Assembly (NCBI RefSeq): GCF_001667145.1
Contig: NZ_LZIF01000063.1
Span: 121,352-185,351 of the forward strand
Direction: 5' to 3'
DNA: 64,000 bases
DNA from: Mycobacterium sp. 852002-51971_SCH5477799-a
Lineage (GTDB): Bacteria; Actinomycetota; Actinomycetes; Mycobacteriales; Mycobacteriaceae
Shown: piece by piece, positions 53,799-63,608 of the stretch
Layout: the number at the start of each line of letters is the position of its first letter
Numbering within the stretch: the stretch's first letter is position 1
The notes under the pieces: generated by a model
Seen by the model: the letters and a program-made list of their open reading frames with translations, nothing else
Database searches by the model: none
What the model was told of the DNA's origin: nothing
Translations under genes and position numbers: made by a program

Positions 53799-55316
53799 TC
53801 ATCGGCCGCCCTCGGTGCGGGTATTGAGCACGTTGACGCCGCGGAACAATGCCGACGGGCAACCGTGGCTGACCGCCGCGATCTGGCCTGGCTGAGCCTT
53901 GCCGCAGTTGAGCGCGCCACCCAGGCGCCAGGTCGAACGGCCCCCCACGGCCTCCATCGAATTCCAGAACTCGGTCGTGGTGGCCTGATAGGCGACGTCA
54001 CGCAATTGACCGTCCAGCCGTCCGTCACGGATCTGGAAGAAGCGCTGGCCGGTGAACTGGAAGTTGTAGCGCTGCATGTCGATTGACCACGACTTGTCGC
54101 CGACGATGTAGATCCCGTCCTCGACCCAGCCGATCAAGTCGTCGGTGCTGATGTCGTCCGGCGCCGGCTGCAGCGACACGTTAGCCATGCGCTGGATCGG
54201 CACATGATGCGGCGAGTCCGCATACGAGCATCCGTTGGAGCGTGGCTGCCCCAGCCGGTGGGCGAACACCCGGTCGAGCTGGTAGCCGGTGAAGATTCCG
54301 TCGCGCACCAGATCCCAGCTTTGCGCGGCCACCCCTTCATCGTCGTAACCTATAGTGGCCAAACCGAATTGGACGGTGCGGTCGGCGGTCACATTCATCA
54401 CCGGCGACCCGTACCGCATGGTGCCGAGCTTGTCCGGCGTGGCGAACGACGTTCCGGCGTAGGCGGCCTCGTAGCCGATCGCACGGTCGTATTCGGTTGC
54501 GTGCCCGATTGATTCATGAATCGTCAGCCACAGGTTGGTCGGGTCGATCACTAAATCTTTGCGCCCTGGAATAACAGTGGGGGCCTTGACTTTTTCGGCC
54601 AGCAATGACGGCAGCTGCGCCAGCTCGTCGGTCCAGTTCCATACCTCGTCGCCGGCTACGGCCTCCCAGCCCCGCCCCATCGGCGGCACCAGTGTCCTCA
54701 TCGAATCGAAGCTGCCGGCCGCGGGGTCAACGGTCACCGCCTCCAGCGAGGGCAGCACCCGAACCCGCTGCTGAGTGATCGAAGACCCGAAGGTGTCGGC
54801 GTAGAACGTGTGCTCCTTGACTGCGGTCAGCACCGCCGACACGTGATTGACGGCGTCGGCACTCAGCAGTCGACCGGAGTAGTCCTCGAGCACGGCGATC
54901 TTGTCGGTGGTCGAGATGTCGAACGGGTCGATCCGATAGTCCGACACCCAGGCCACATCCGCGTAGACCGGCTCGGGCGCCAGCTCGACGCGCTCGCTGC
55001 TCAGCGTCGCCAGCGTGGTGGCGACGTGCACCGCGCGCCGGGCCGTCTCCGCGGCCACCGACGGCACCAGCTCCGCGTGCGAGGCGAATCCCCAGGTGCC
55101 GTCGACGATCACTCGCACCGCCAGGCCCACCTCACGGTTGATCACCGCGGTCTCCAGCTCGCCATCGCGCAGCTGGATGATCTCGGTAATGATGCGATGA
55201 ACCCGCAGGTCGGCGTGCGTCGCCCCGGCCGCTTTGGCCGCGGAGAGCGCGGCTTCGGCAAGGTCGTGGCGCGGCAGGTCCAGGAAGTCGGCATCGATCC
55301 CCCGGTTCGGTGTCAC
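53799..55316 (-). CDS. tldD: TldD metalloprotease (Rv2315c-like)
   Basis: 505 residues. HESIGH (267-272) is the HExxxH metal motif; GALNCGKAQPGQ with Cys near 475 is the conserved C-terminal ligand loop. GVAAQSWDLVRDGIFTGYQ and RSNGCSYAD match the TldD core. TldD works with TldE/PmbA as a processive protease known to act on small peptides such as microcin precursors and CcdA. ATG 55316 is used. It is divergent from uspA by 58 bases. Confidence 0.92.
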   Translation of the reverse strand: MTPNRGIDADFLDLPRHDLAEAALSAAKAAGATHADLRVHRIITEIIQLRDGELETAVINREVGLAVRVIVDGTWGFASHAELVPSVAAETARRAVHVATTLATLSSERVELAPEPVYADVAWVSDYRIDPFDISTTDKIAVLEDYSGRLLSADAVNHVSAVLTAVKEHTFYADTFGSSITQQRVRVLPSLEAVTVDPAAGSFDSMRTLVPPMGRGWEAVAGDEVWNWTDELAQLPSLLAEKVKAPTVIPGRKDLVIDPTNLWLTIHESIGHATEYDRAIGYEAAYAGTSFATPDKLGTMRYGSPVMNVTADRTVQFGLATIGYDDEGVAAQSWDLVRDGIFTGYQLDRVFAHRLGQPRSNGCSYADSPHHVPIQRMANVSLQPAPDDISTDDLIGWVEDGIYIVGDKSWSIDMQRYNFQFTGQRFFQIRDGRLDGQLRDVAYQATTTEFWNSMEAVGGRSTWRLGGALNCGKAQPGQIAAVSHGCPSALFRGVNVLNTRTEGGR

Positions 55317-55374
55317 GCTTCCACCGTAACGACCGGTCCCCCCAATTCCCGCCAGCGCCCGCTTTAATTACCCC

Positions 55375-56259
55375 ATGGCCAGCGCGGTACGCGGGATTCA
55401 CCCTCGATCCACCGCGCTGGGCTACGCGCTGCTGGCCCCCAGCCTGTTCGGCGTCCTTGCGTTTCTGCTGCTGCCCATCCTGGTCGTACTTTGGTTGAGC
55501 CTGTGCCGCTGGGATCTCCTCGGCCCACTGCACTTCGTCGGCTTGTCCAACTGGCGTTCGGTCCTGAGCGACCCCGGGTTCGGCAACTCCCTGATCGTCA
55601 CGGCCATCTTCGTGGAGATCGTGGTGCCGGCGCAGACCGTGTTGGGACTACTGGCCGCGACCATGTTGGCCCGCCAGCTTCGCGGCACCAATCTGTTTCG
55701 CACGCTGTTTGTGCTGCCGTGGATCTGCGCGCCGCTGGCGATCGCGGTCCTGTGGCGCTGGATCCTGGCTCCCACAGACGGCGCCGTGAGCACCGTGCTC
55801 GGGCACAGCATCGAATGGCTGTCGGATCCGAGCTTTGCGCTGCCGCTGGTGTCGGCCGTGGTGGTGTGGACCAACGTCGGCTATGTCTCGTTGTCGTTTC
55901 TGGCGGGCCTGCTGGCCATTCCCGACGACATCCACGCCGCCGCACGCACCGATGGCGCCACCGCATGGCAGCGGTTCTGGCGCATCACCATGCCGATGCT
56001 GCGGCCGACGACCTTCTTCGTGCTAGTCACCGGGATCGTAAGCACAGCACAGGTTTTCGATATGGTGTACGCGCTCACCGGCGGCGGACCGGCCGGCAGC
56101 ACCGACCTGGTGGCACATCGCATCTACGCCGAGGCTTTCGGTTCGGCGGCCATCGGCCGGGCTTCGGCGATGGCGGTGGTGTTGTTCGTGATCCTGATCG
56201 GCGTCACCGTGGTTCAGCACCTGTATTTCCGGCGACGGATCAGCTATGACCTCACCTAG
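55375..56259 (+). CDS. uspA: Sugar ABC transporter permease UspA
   Basis: 294 residues, six transmembrane segments. The EAA loop reads DDIHAAARTDGATAWQRFWRITMPML at about 182-207, the site that docks the ATPase. The order permease-permease-binding protein after divergent tldD matches M. tuberculosis Rv2316-Rv2318. The transporter carries amino sugars or related solutes; there is no ATPase gene in this operon, so it must use one encoded elsewhere. The 3' end overlaps uspB by 14 bases. Confidence 0.92.
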   Translation: MASAVRGIHPRSTALGYALLAPSLFGVLAFLLLPILVVLWLSLCRWDLLGPLHFVGLSNWRSVLSDPGFGNSLIVTAIFVEIVVPAQTVLGLLAATMLARQLRGTNLFRTLFVLPWICAPLAIAVLWRWILAPTDGAVSTVLGHSIEWLSDPSFALPLVSAVVVWTNVGYVSLSFLAGLLAIPDDIHAAARTDGATAWQRFWRITMPMLRPTTFFVLVTGIVSTAQVFDMVYALTGGGPAGSTDLVAHRIYAEAFGSAAIGRASAMAVVLFVILIGVTVVQHLYFRRRISYDLT

Positions 56260-57073
56260 TCGGATCACGTCCGACGTGGCGATTTATGCCGGGCTGTCGC
56301 TGGGCGCATTGATCACGTTGGCGCCGTTCGCTCTTGGCCTGATGACCTCGTTCACCTCGGCACACCAATTCCTCACAGGTACCCCATTGCAGCTGCCGCG
56401 GCCACCCACGGTGTCGAATTTCGCCAACCTCGGCGGGGCCGGGTTCGGTCGCGCGGCCGCGGTGACCGCCTTGATGACGGCGGTGATTCTGGTGGGCCAG
56501 TTGACGTTTTCGGTGCTGGCCGCATATGCCTTCGCCCGCCTGCAATTCCCTGGCCGTGACGCGCTGTTCTGGGTGTACATCGCGACGCTGATGGTGCCGG
56601 GGACGGTCACGGTGGTGCCGCTGTATCTCATGATGGCCCAGCTCGGCCTGCGTAACACGTTCTGGGCGTTGGTGCTGCCGTTCATGTTCGGCTCCCCCTA
56701 TGCAATCTTCTTGTTGCGCGAGCATTTCCGAATCATCCCGAACGACTTGATCAACGCCGCGCGCCTGGATGGCGCGAAAACCCTGGACGTCATCGTGCAC
56801 GTGGTGGTCCCGTCCAGTCGCCCGGTGCTGGCCGCGTTGGCGTTGATCACCGTGGTCTCGCAGTGGAATAACTTCATGTGGCCGTTGGTGATCACCAGCG
56901 GCCACAAGTGGCGGGTGCTCACCGTCGCGACCGCAGACCTACAGTCGCGGTTCAACTCCCAATGGACGTTGGTGATGGCGGCCACCACGGTCGCGATCGC
57001 CCCGCTGATCGCGCTGTTCGTGGTCTTCCAGCGCCACATCGTCGCGTCAATCGTCGTCTCGGGACTCAAATGA
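56246..57073 (+). CDS. uspB: Sugar ABC transporter permease UspB
   Basis: 275 residues, six transmembrane segments. The EAA loop NDLINAARLDGAKTLDVIVHVVVP is near 166-189. PGTVTVVPLYLMM near 112-124 and WNNFMWPL near 204 are typical of MalG-type permeases. It overlaps uspA by 14 bases and uspC by ATGA. Confidence 0.92.
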   Translation: MTSPSRITSDVAIYAGLSLGALITLAPFALGLMTSFTSAHQFLTGTPLQLPRPPTVSNFANLGGAGFGRAAAVTALMTAVILVGQLTFSVLAAYAFARLQFPGRDALFWVYIATLMVPGTVTVVPLYLMMAQLGLRNTFWALVLPFMFGSPYAIFLLREHFRIIPNDLINAARLDGAKTLDVIVHVVVPSSRPVLAALALITVVSQWNNFMWPLVITSGHKWRVLTVATADLQSRFNSQWTLVMAATTVAIAPLIALFVVFQRHIVASIVVSGLK

Positions 57074-58410
57074 GACGACCGCGTTTTTCCACACTGGCCG
57101 CGGGATCGGTTGCGCTGGTGGCGGCGCTGCTGGCCGCGATGGTGGTGCTGCTGGACTACTCCGCCCAGCCCCATGGCGGCAAGACCGTCGTCACGGTGCG
57201 CATTTGGGACGATCAGATTGGTGGCGCCTATCGCCAGTCCTTCGAGGCCTTCAGCCGCGTCCATCCCGACATCGAAGTACACCTGAACTTGGTGGCGTAC
57301 TCGACCTACTTCAACACCCTGCGCACCGACGTGGCCGGCGGCAGCGCCGACGACATCTTCTGGCTGTCCAACGCGTATCTCGCGCGGTACGCCGACAGCG
57401 GCCGGCTGCTGAACATCGGCGAAGTCCTTGGGCCCCAAGCCGCCTCGGAGTGGGAGCGGGCGGTCGTCGAGCAGTTCACCCGCAACGGCACGCTGTGGGG
57501 CGTGCCGCAGTTGACCGACGCCGGAATCGCGTTGTACTACAACGCAGATCTTCTCGCCGCCGCGGGCGCCGATCCCGCCCAGCTGAGCACCCTGCGGTGG
57601 AGTCCCGGCGACGGCGACACCTTGCGCCCCCTGCTGGGCCGCCTCACCGTCGATGCCGACGGAAACCGTTCCGACACAGCACGTTTCGACGCGGGACGGG
57701 TGCGACAGTGGGCATACAACGCGGCCAACGACCCCCAGGGGATCTACCTGAACTACATCGGTTCGGCCGGCGGCGTGTTCCAGCGTGGCGACACCTTCGC
57801 GTTCGACAACCCGGCCGCCGTGACGGCCTTTCAGTATCTGGTCGACCTGATCAATCGCGACCACGTCGCGCCGCCCGCCGCCGACACCAACGACAACGGC
57901 GACTTTTCCCGCAACCAATTCCTGGCCGGCAGGATGGCGCTGTTTCAATCGGGCACCTACAACTTGGCGCCGGTGGCGCGCGATGCCCGCTTCCATTGGG
58001 GTGTGGCGATGATGCCCGCCGGCCCCGCGGGGCGGGTCAGCGTCACCAATGGCATTGCCGCGGCGGGCAATGCGGCGACGAAACACCCTGACGCCGTCCG
58101 TCAGGTGCTGGCCTGGCTGGGCAGCAGACAGGGCAACGAATACCTGGGGCGGTCCGGTGCGGCCATCCCCGCGGTTTCCACCGCCCAACCGGTCTACTTC
58201 CAGTACTGGGCCACCAGAGGTGTCGACGTCACGCCCTTCTTCGCCGTGCTGAACGGTCCGCGCATCCCGGCCCCCGGAGGGGCAGGCTTTGCCGCCGGCA
58301 ATGATGCCCTGCAACCGTACTTTGACGAAATGTTCCTCGGCCGCGGCGATGTCGCTGCGACATTGCGGCGAGCTCAGGCGGCGGCCAACGCCGCCGCGGC
58401 GCGCCAGTGA
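57070..58410 (+). CDS. uspC: Sugar ABC transporter solute-binding protein UspC
   Basis: 446 residues from ATG 57070, which overlaps the uspB stop. A hydrophobic N-terminal segment (about 12-32) anchors or exports it; there is no lipobox Cys. The extracytoplasmic domain has the family pattern: VTVRIWDDQIGGAYRQSF, then GGSADDIFWLSN, LWGVPQLTDAGIALYYN and FLAGRMALFQSGTYNL. It matches Rv2318 in order and size. It binds the solute for UspA/UspB. Confidence 0.92.
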   Translation: MRRPRFSTLAAGSVALVAALLAAMVVLLDYSAQPHGGKTVVTVRIWDDQIGGAYRQSFEAFSRVHPDIEVHLNLVAYSTYFNTLRTDVAGGSADDIFWLSNAYLARYADSGRLLNIGEVLGPQAASEWERAVVEQFTRNGTLWGVPQLTDAGIALYYNADLLAAAGADPAQLSTLRWSPGDGDTLRPLLGRLTVDADGNRSDTARFDAGRVRQWAYNAANDPQGIYLNYIGSAGGVFQRGDTFAFDNPAAVTAFQYLVDLINRDHVAPPAADTNDNGDFSRNQFLAGRMALFQSGTYNLAPVARDARFHWGVAMMPAGPAGRVSVTNGIAAAGNAATKHPDAVRQVLAWLGSRQGNEYLGRSGAAIPAVSTAQPVYFQYWATRGVDVTPFFAVLNGPRIPAPGGAGFAAGNDALQPYFDEMFLGRGDVAATLRRAQAAANAAAARQ

Positions 58411-58417
58411 GTTCTGG

Positions 58418-59872
58418 TCAGTGGGCATCGCCCGATGACGGCTCGACCATTTCGTCGTTGAGCGCGCTGTGGTGGCGGCCCCACACGAAATAAAAAATCA
58501 ACGCCAGTAACACCCAACCGCTGAACGCGATCCAGGTGTACCAGTGCAGGCTGGCGAGGATGTAGCCGCAGGCCGCCACCGAAAGGATCGGCGTGACGGG
58601 ATAACCCGGGACCTTGAATCCCCGTGGCAGGTCTGGCTCGCGCACCCGCAAGATGATCACTCCGAGAGATACGACGATGAAGGCGGTGAGCGTGCCGATC
58701 GACACCATGTCGGCGAGCTTCTGCAGCGGGATGAAGGCGGCCAGGGTGGAGGCCACGACGGCGACGATCACCGTGTTGGTCACCGGCGTCATGGTGCGCG
58801 CGTTCACCGTCGCGAACCTGGCGGGCAACAGCCCGTCACGGCCCATCGCGAAGAGGATGCGCGTCAGGCCGTACATGGTGACCAGCGTGACGCTGAAGAT
58901 CGAAATGACCGCCCCGGCAGCCAGAATCGTGCCGGCCCAGCCGTCGTGGGTGACATGGTCGAGAATCGTGGCCAGCCCGGCTTCCTGCTGGCCCGCAAAG
59001 TCCCGCCAGGGCTGGGCGCCCAGCGCGGCCACCGCGACGAGGACATAGACCCCGGTAACGGTCAGCAGCGCGCCGATCAGTGCGCGCGGCATGGTTTTCT
59101 GCGGGTTGTTCACCTCGTCACCGGCGGTGGACACTGCGTCGAGACCGATGTAGGAGAAGAAGATGGTGCCGGCGGCCGAACCGATACCGGACACCCCGAA
59201 AGGCGCGAAGTCACGGAGATGGCTCGCGTCGAACGCTGTGAACGCGACGACGGCGAACACGACCAGGACGCCGAGTTTGACCATCACCATGATCGCGTTG
59301 ACCTTGGCCGATTCGCTGGCGCCGCGGATGAGCAACAGAGCGCACATGACTATCAGCAGGACCGCCGGCACGTTCACGTATCCGGGCTGGGTGTCCCATG
59401 GCGCGGCCGACAACGCTTGCGGCAGCTGGAATCCCAGGACATTGCTCAGCAGCTTGTTCAGATAGCCGCTCCAGTTGACTGCGACCGCTGCGGTCGCCAC
59501 CCCGTATTCCAGCAGCAGGCAGGCCGCCACGCCCACGGCTACGACCTCTCCCAGCGTGGTGTACGCGTACGAATACGACGACCCCGAAACCGGCACCGCC
59601 GAGGCCAATTCGGCGTAACAGACGGCCGCGAGCCCGGCCGCGATTCCAGCGAGAAGAAAGGAGACGATCACTGCCGGGCCCGCTTCGGGGACCGCCTGCG
59701 ACATGACGAAGAAGATGCCGGTGCCGACCGTCGAGCCAACCCCGAACATCGTCAGCTGGAACGTTCCGATGCCGCGCTTGAGGTGATCAGCGGTCCCGTG
59801 CGCGGCGTGTGCACCCATCACCGGGCGCCGCCGCAGCATCTGTTCTTTCAGGCTGATCGACGTGGCTGGCAA
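58418..59872 (-). CDS. rocE: Cationic amino-acid permease (APC family, RocE-like)
   Basis: 484 residues, about twelve transmembrane segments. The first segment has VGSTVGTGIFFVMSQAVPEAGPA, the unwound TM1 motif of APC transporters, and a second signature is ISFFSYIGLDAVSTAGDEVNNPQ near 225. Length and position (after uspC, convergent) match Rv2320c rocE. The Rv2319c equivalent is absent between them. Substrate likely Arg/Lys/ornithine, by analogy. Confidence 0.88.
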   Translation of the reverse strand: MPATSISLKEQMLRRRPVMGAHAAHGTADHLKRGIGTFQLTMFGVGSTVGTGIFFVMSQAVPEAGPAVIVSFLLAGIAAGLAAVCYAELASAVPVSGSSYSYAYTTLGEVVAVGVAACLLLEYGVATAAVAVNWSGYLNKLLSNVLGFQLPQALSAAPWDTQPGYVNVPAVLLIVMCALLLIRGASESAKVNAIMVMVKLGVLVVFAVVAFTAFDASHLRDFAPFGVSGIGSAAGTIFFSYIGLDAVSTAGDEVNNPQKTMPRALIGALLTVTGVYVLVAVAALGAQPWRDFAGQQEAGLATILDHVTHDGWAGTILAAGAVISIFSVTLVTMYGLTRILFAMGRDGLLPARFATVNARTMTPVTNTVIVAVVASTLAAFIPLQKLADMVSIGTLTAFIVVSLGVIILRVREPDLPRGFKVPGYPVTPILSVAACGYILASLHWYTWIAFSGWVLLALIFYFVWGRHHSALNDEMVEPSSGDAH

Positions 59873-59966
59873 GCGCCCCTCCTGTGACCGGATCAGCTGA
59901 TTATGGAACAGCCTCCCGCAACGGCGTCGGGCCGTGGGGGTCTTTCACCAAAGACGCAGTCGGCGA

Positions 59967-60818
59967 TCAGCCCACTTGCGGCAGCAAGGTCTCGGTCACT
60001 ACTGCGGCGGCGCAGACGACAACAGTGATGGCCAGTGTCAACCAGTCAGCCAGTTTCGGCCGTGCGGGACTCGCGGACAACTGACCGATCCCGCCACGGG
60101 CGGTGATTGCGTCGCCCATCTCGTCCGCCCGACGTAGGGTCACGACCACCGCCGCGGCCATCAGGTCGATCACCCCCCGGCTCTGCTGCCGAAGCCGTGC
60201 CCTGCGGCCTGAGGGTATTCGGTTGGGCCGCAACAACCGAGCGGCGTAAAGCACATGGAATTCGTCGATCAGCATCGGGAAGGCGCGCAGAGCCAAAGCC
60301 AGGGCCACAGCCCATTCGTCGACCGGAATGCGCAGTACTCTCAACGGACGACCCAATGTCGCTACTGCAGGCGCGATTTCGGCTACGTTCGTGGTCCACG
60401 ACACCATCGCGCCGAGGCCCAGCAGCACGATCGACAGTGCGGTGATCCTGAGGAATTGCAACGCTCCACCGAGCCCGATGACCACACCGCCCATCGGTAC
60501 CGTGGGGCTGCCGCCGGCCAGCGCCGCGGTCACAAAGCCCAACGCGAGGAGGGCCCACAGCCACCGCGGAATCGGCGGCAGTGCACCACGTGGGATTCGT
60601 GCAATCCAGACCGCCGCCGCCAGCAGTGCCGCCACCAACGCGATCGTCGTCCATCCCGGATAGAACGTCAGAAGCACCGAAACGCCGAATACGACCAGCA
60701 GTTTGGTGCCGGCCCACAGGTCGTGAATGGCCGATCTTCCGGGCACCGGGACCAGCAGGACGACCGATGTGGAACGGCGCCGATTCACGTTGGTCGCCGC
60801 GGTCGATGGTGTCGTCAC
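59967..60818 (-). CDS. ECF transporter T component (Rv2325c-like)
   Basis: 283 residues from GTG 60818, which overlaps the stop of the ABC gene as GTGA. It has about five transmembrane segments. The EcfT coupling helices are visible: RALRA-type [15 protein letters not shown] near 200 and [10 protein letters not shown] then MGDAITARG (ARG motif) near 255. EcfT couples the ATPases to the substrate-binding subunit. Matches Rv2325c. Confidence 0.88.
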   Translation of the reverse strand: MTTPSTAATNVNRRRSTSVVLLVPVPGRSAIHDLWAGTKLLVVFGVSVLLTFYPGWTTIALVAALLAAAVWIARIPRGALPPIPRWLWALLALGFVTAALAGGSPTVPMGGVVIGLGGALQFLRITALSIVLLGLGAMVSWTTNVAEIAPAVATLGRPLRVLRIPVDEWAVALALALRAFPMLIDEFHVLYAARLLRPNRIPSGRRARLRQQSRGVIDLMAAAVVVTLRRADEMGDAITARGGIGQLSASPARPKLADWLTLAITVVVCAAAVVTETLLPQVG

Positions 60819-62914
60819 GCCAGGCCTCCCGCCACCGCAGTGGTAGACACCGTTTCCAGCGCACCGTTGCGCAAACGGATGGTCCGCGGACAAACCTCGT
60901 CAAGCCCGACGAAGTCGTGCGAAATGACCACCAACGTCAGGCCGCGGGTACGGCGCAAATTCGCAAGCACTCGCAGGAGACCGCGCTGGCTGCTGGCGTC
61001 CAGCCCTGCCAACGGTTCGTCGAGTACCAACACTCGGGGCGAACATGCCAATAGCCCGGCCAGCACCACGCGGCGCATTTGTCCACCACTGAGCTGATCG
61101 ATGCGCCGCTTGGCAAGTGCGGGGTCCAGTCCGACTGCGATCAGCGCGGCGGCCACGCGATCATGGTCGCGCCGCGAAAAGCCCGCGACTGACGCCAGTT
61201 CCAGGTCGACATGGCTGCGCATCAGCTGCAGTCTGGCGGCCTGGAACGACAAAGCCACCGCGCCGACGCGCCGATGGGTGGGTTCGCCGTCGATGAGGCA
61301 GACACCCTCGGTGGGCACGGTCAGCCCAGCCATGATCCACGCCAGTGTCGACTTGCCAGAGCCGTTGCCACCGTGAATGAGCAGCCCTTCGCCTTGTTCA
61401 ACCGTGAAGTTGATATCGCGCAGCGCCGTCTTCGCCCACGGCGTACCGCTGTGATATTCGTGCCCGACGCCCACCACCTCGAGGACCGGCTTGCTGGAGC
61501 CACGGGTGACGGCGCCGGTCGGGACCGGCGCCGGCGCGATCTCGACCATGCTGCTGTTGTCGGAGGAATCGCTGAGATTGATGGTGCGATCCGCCGATGC
61601 AGCCTCATTGTCGAAGTGCGTGATATGCACCAGGGCCGTGCGGTGCCGCTCGGGAAGACCGGACAGGACGTCCAACAAGAGTTCGCGGCCTGGCTGGTCG
61701 ATCATGCTGGTGAACTCGTCAGCGATCAACAGCGAGGGTTCGCGGGCGAGTGCGGCGGCGAGCGCTAGCCGCTGCAACTCCCCGCCGGACAGACTTCCGG
61801 TGTCGCGCTCGGCGAGCCCGTCGAGGCCGACCTCGCTCAGCAACTGGTTCACGTCGACTTTGGTGCCCGGCGGCAGGCCCCAGACCACGTCGTCTGCCAC
61901 CCTGGTGCCCAAGACCTGGGTTTGCGGGTGCTGAAGCACGAGCGACGTGCCACCGACCCTTCCCAAACCCACTGCGCCAGGGCGATACACGACACCCCAT
62001 GTCGGTTCTCGGCCCGCCAGAATCAGCGTCAGGGTCGTTTTCCCGGACCCGTTCGCGCCGACAACGGCGACATGTTCGCCGACCCGGAGGTCCAGACTGA
62101 TTTCACGCAGCGCGTCCTGGCTTGCGCCGGGGTAGCGGAACCGCACGTCGACCAACCGCACAGGCACAGGACCGATTGCGGCATCCGACAATCCAGCGCT
62201 GTCGGGACTGTCCAGCTTGTGCACATCGGGAATGTTGTGCAGCCGCTCCAACAGCCGCGAAAGTACCCACCACCCGATCAATGAAGAGATCATCACCCCG
62301 TAGGTGAGGTAAACGATGACCAACCACGGCCAGTAATGCAGTCCATAGGCGAATCCTCGCTGCACACCGGCGGCGATCCCTTGCAGGTGCACTCGCACCA
62401 AGAAAGCTTTGACGCCATCCACATTCGCGGTCATGACTTGAAAAATGAGGTGCCGCAACCGAATCAGCACCGTCAACATTCCGACCGTGACTCCGCCGAC
62501 GGCGGCTCCGGCGACAAGCGACGTGACGACCACAGTCGGTGCGCCTCGGCCCTTGCGTTTGACGAGCCCGGTCAACCCGCCGATGTAGACACAGTTGAGG
62601 ACGGCCGCCAGGCTGCCCAGGCCGGAAATCAGAAAAGTGATCATCCCGGCAGCGACCGTCGCGGCGACAAGCACTCGAAGTCGGTAGCGGTAGGCCAACA
62701 GCGCCATGGGCACCGTGCCCAGCAGCGCCAAGCCCTGAGCGAACGGGATCACCGTGGCGATGATGGCGATCACCGCGCAAAGAGCACCCATGACCGAGGC
62801 CTGTGCCAACTCGGTCGGTTGTAGGGGTCCACCCCGATCACGCAAACGGACCGGGGATGGGGTTTTCACTTCAACGATTCTGCCAGGCCGTAGCGCTAAG
62901 TCCCGCCAATACAT
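60815..62914 (-). CDS. ECF transporter with membrane domain and two ABC cassettes (Rv2326c-like)
   Basis: 699 residues from ATG 62914, close to Rv2326c (697). The N-terminal 270 residues hold about six transmembrane segments and probably the substrate-specific part. Cassette 1 has GANGSGKTT, signature [12 protein letters not shown] and a Walker B with LLIADEF. Cassette 2 has [21 protein letters not shown] and LVLDEPLAG. Fusing S, A and A' functions in one chain is unusual for ECF systems but is standard in mycobacteria. The substrate (probably a vitamin or cation) is unknown. Confidence 0.9.
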   Translation of the reverse strand: MYWRDLALRPGRIVEVKTPSPVRLRDRGGPLQPTELAQASVMGALCAVIAIIATVIPFAQGLALLGTVPMALLAYRYRLRVLVAATVAAGMITFLISGLGSLAAVLNCVYIGGLTGLVKRKGRGAPTVVVTSLVAGAAVGGVTVGMLTVLIRLRHLIFQVMTANVDGVKAFLVRVHLQGIAAGVQRGFAYGLHYWPWLVIVYLTYGVMISSLIGWWVLSRLLERLHNIPDVHKLDSPDSAGLSDAAIGPVPVRLVDVRFRYPGASQDALREISLDLRVGEHVAVVGANGSGKTTLTLILAGREPTWGVVYRPGAVGLGRVGGTSLVLQHPQTQVLGTRVADDVVWGLPPGTKVDVNQLLSEVGLDGLAERDTGSLSGGELQRLALAAALAREPSLLIADEFTSMIDQPGRELLLDVLSGLPERHRTALVHITHFDNEAASADRTINLSDSSDNSSMVEIAPAPVPTGAVTRGSSKPVLEVVGVGHEYHSGTPWAKTALRDINFTVEQGEGLLIHGGNGSGKSTLAWIMAGLTVPTEGVCLIDGEPTHRRVGAVALSFQAARLQLMRSHVDLELASVAGFSRRDHDRVAAALIAVGLDPALAKRRIDQLSGGQMRRVVLAGLLACSPRVLVLDEPLAGLDASSQRGLLRVLANLRRTRGLTLVVISHDFVGLDEVCPRTIRLRNGALETVSTTAVAGGLA

Positions 62915-62961
62915 CGTGTGATCTGCGCGCGACGCGAAACGCGTCGTCTTTTGGCCTCGCT

Positions 62962-62989
62962 TAGCAAAGCTATGCAACCATGGATGCAT
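62962..62989. promoter_or_regulatory. Palindromes between the ECF gene and the MarR gene
   Basis: TAGC-AAA-GCTA (62962-62972) is followed by an 18-bp near-palindrome ATGCAACCATGGATGCAT (62972-62989, one mismatched pair) that includes the MarR start codon. They are good candidates for MarR self-binding sites controlling both directions. Confidence 0.5.
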
Positions 62990-63476
62990 GGACAACGTCG
63001 TCGATGCCGCAAAGTTCGAGGGAGCCCAGGGGCTGGGAGCCGATTTGCTCGCCGTGGTCGCGCGACTCAACCGCATGGCCACCCAACGCATCCACATGCC
63101 ATTGCCCGCGGCGCAGGCCAGGCTGCTGGCCACCATCGAAGCTCACGGCGAAGCCCGAATCGGTGACCTGGCCGCCGTCGATCACTGCTCGCAACCGACG
63201 ATGACGACGCAGGTGCGCCGACTCGAAGAGGCGGGCCTGGTCACGCGGATGGTCGACCCGGGAGATGCGCGTGCGGTAAGAATCCGCATCACGGCCGAGG
63301 GGAGGCGCACGCTCAACGCGGTTCGGGCCGACCGCGCCGCCGCGATCGAACCGCAATTGGCGCTGCTTGACCCCGCGGACCGGCAGGTGCTGGTGCAAGC
63401 GGTCGACGTGCTGCGCGGGTTGCTCGACAACGCCTCGCGGGGCACGTCCCTTGCGGGTCGGCGCACCACGGTGTGA
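62988..63476 (+). CDS. MarR family transcriptional regulator (Rv2327-like)
   Basis: 162 residues from ATG 62988. The winged HTH is clear: [42 protein letters not shown], and [18 protein letters not shown] is the wing. Length matches Rv2327. It probably regulates itself and the divergent ECF genes. Confidence 0.9.
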   Translation: MDNVVDAAKFEGAQGLGADLLAVVARLNRMATQRIHMPLPAAQARLLATIEAHGEARIGDLAAVDHCSQPTMTTQVRRLEEAGLVTRMVDPGDARAVRIRITAEGRRTLNAVRADRAAAIEPQLALLDPADRQVLVQAVDVLRGLLDNASRGTSLAGRRTTV

Positions 63477-63608
63477 AGGGCGCGACGCTGGTGGTTCGAG
63501 CTCGGGCGAGGGTAGACAGTTAAGCGAGCGCGGGGACCGGCGCCTGAGGACGTGGCAGTCCCATAGCGCGAGATCAATCCAGCTGACCGGTGATGAAAGG
63601 TGGCGGCC

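Noticed and set aside
56698..58428. Long minus-strand frame across uspB and uspC
   Set aside because: Antisense shadow of well-recognised transporter genes.
58544..59887. Plus-strand frame opposite the amino-acid permease
   Set aside because: His/Asp/Arg-rich antisense translation of transmembrane segments; no homology pattern.
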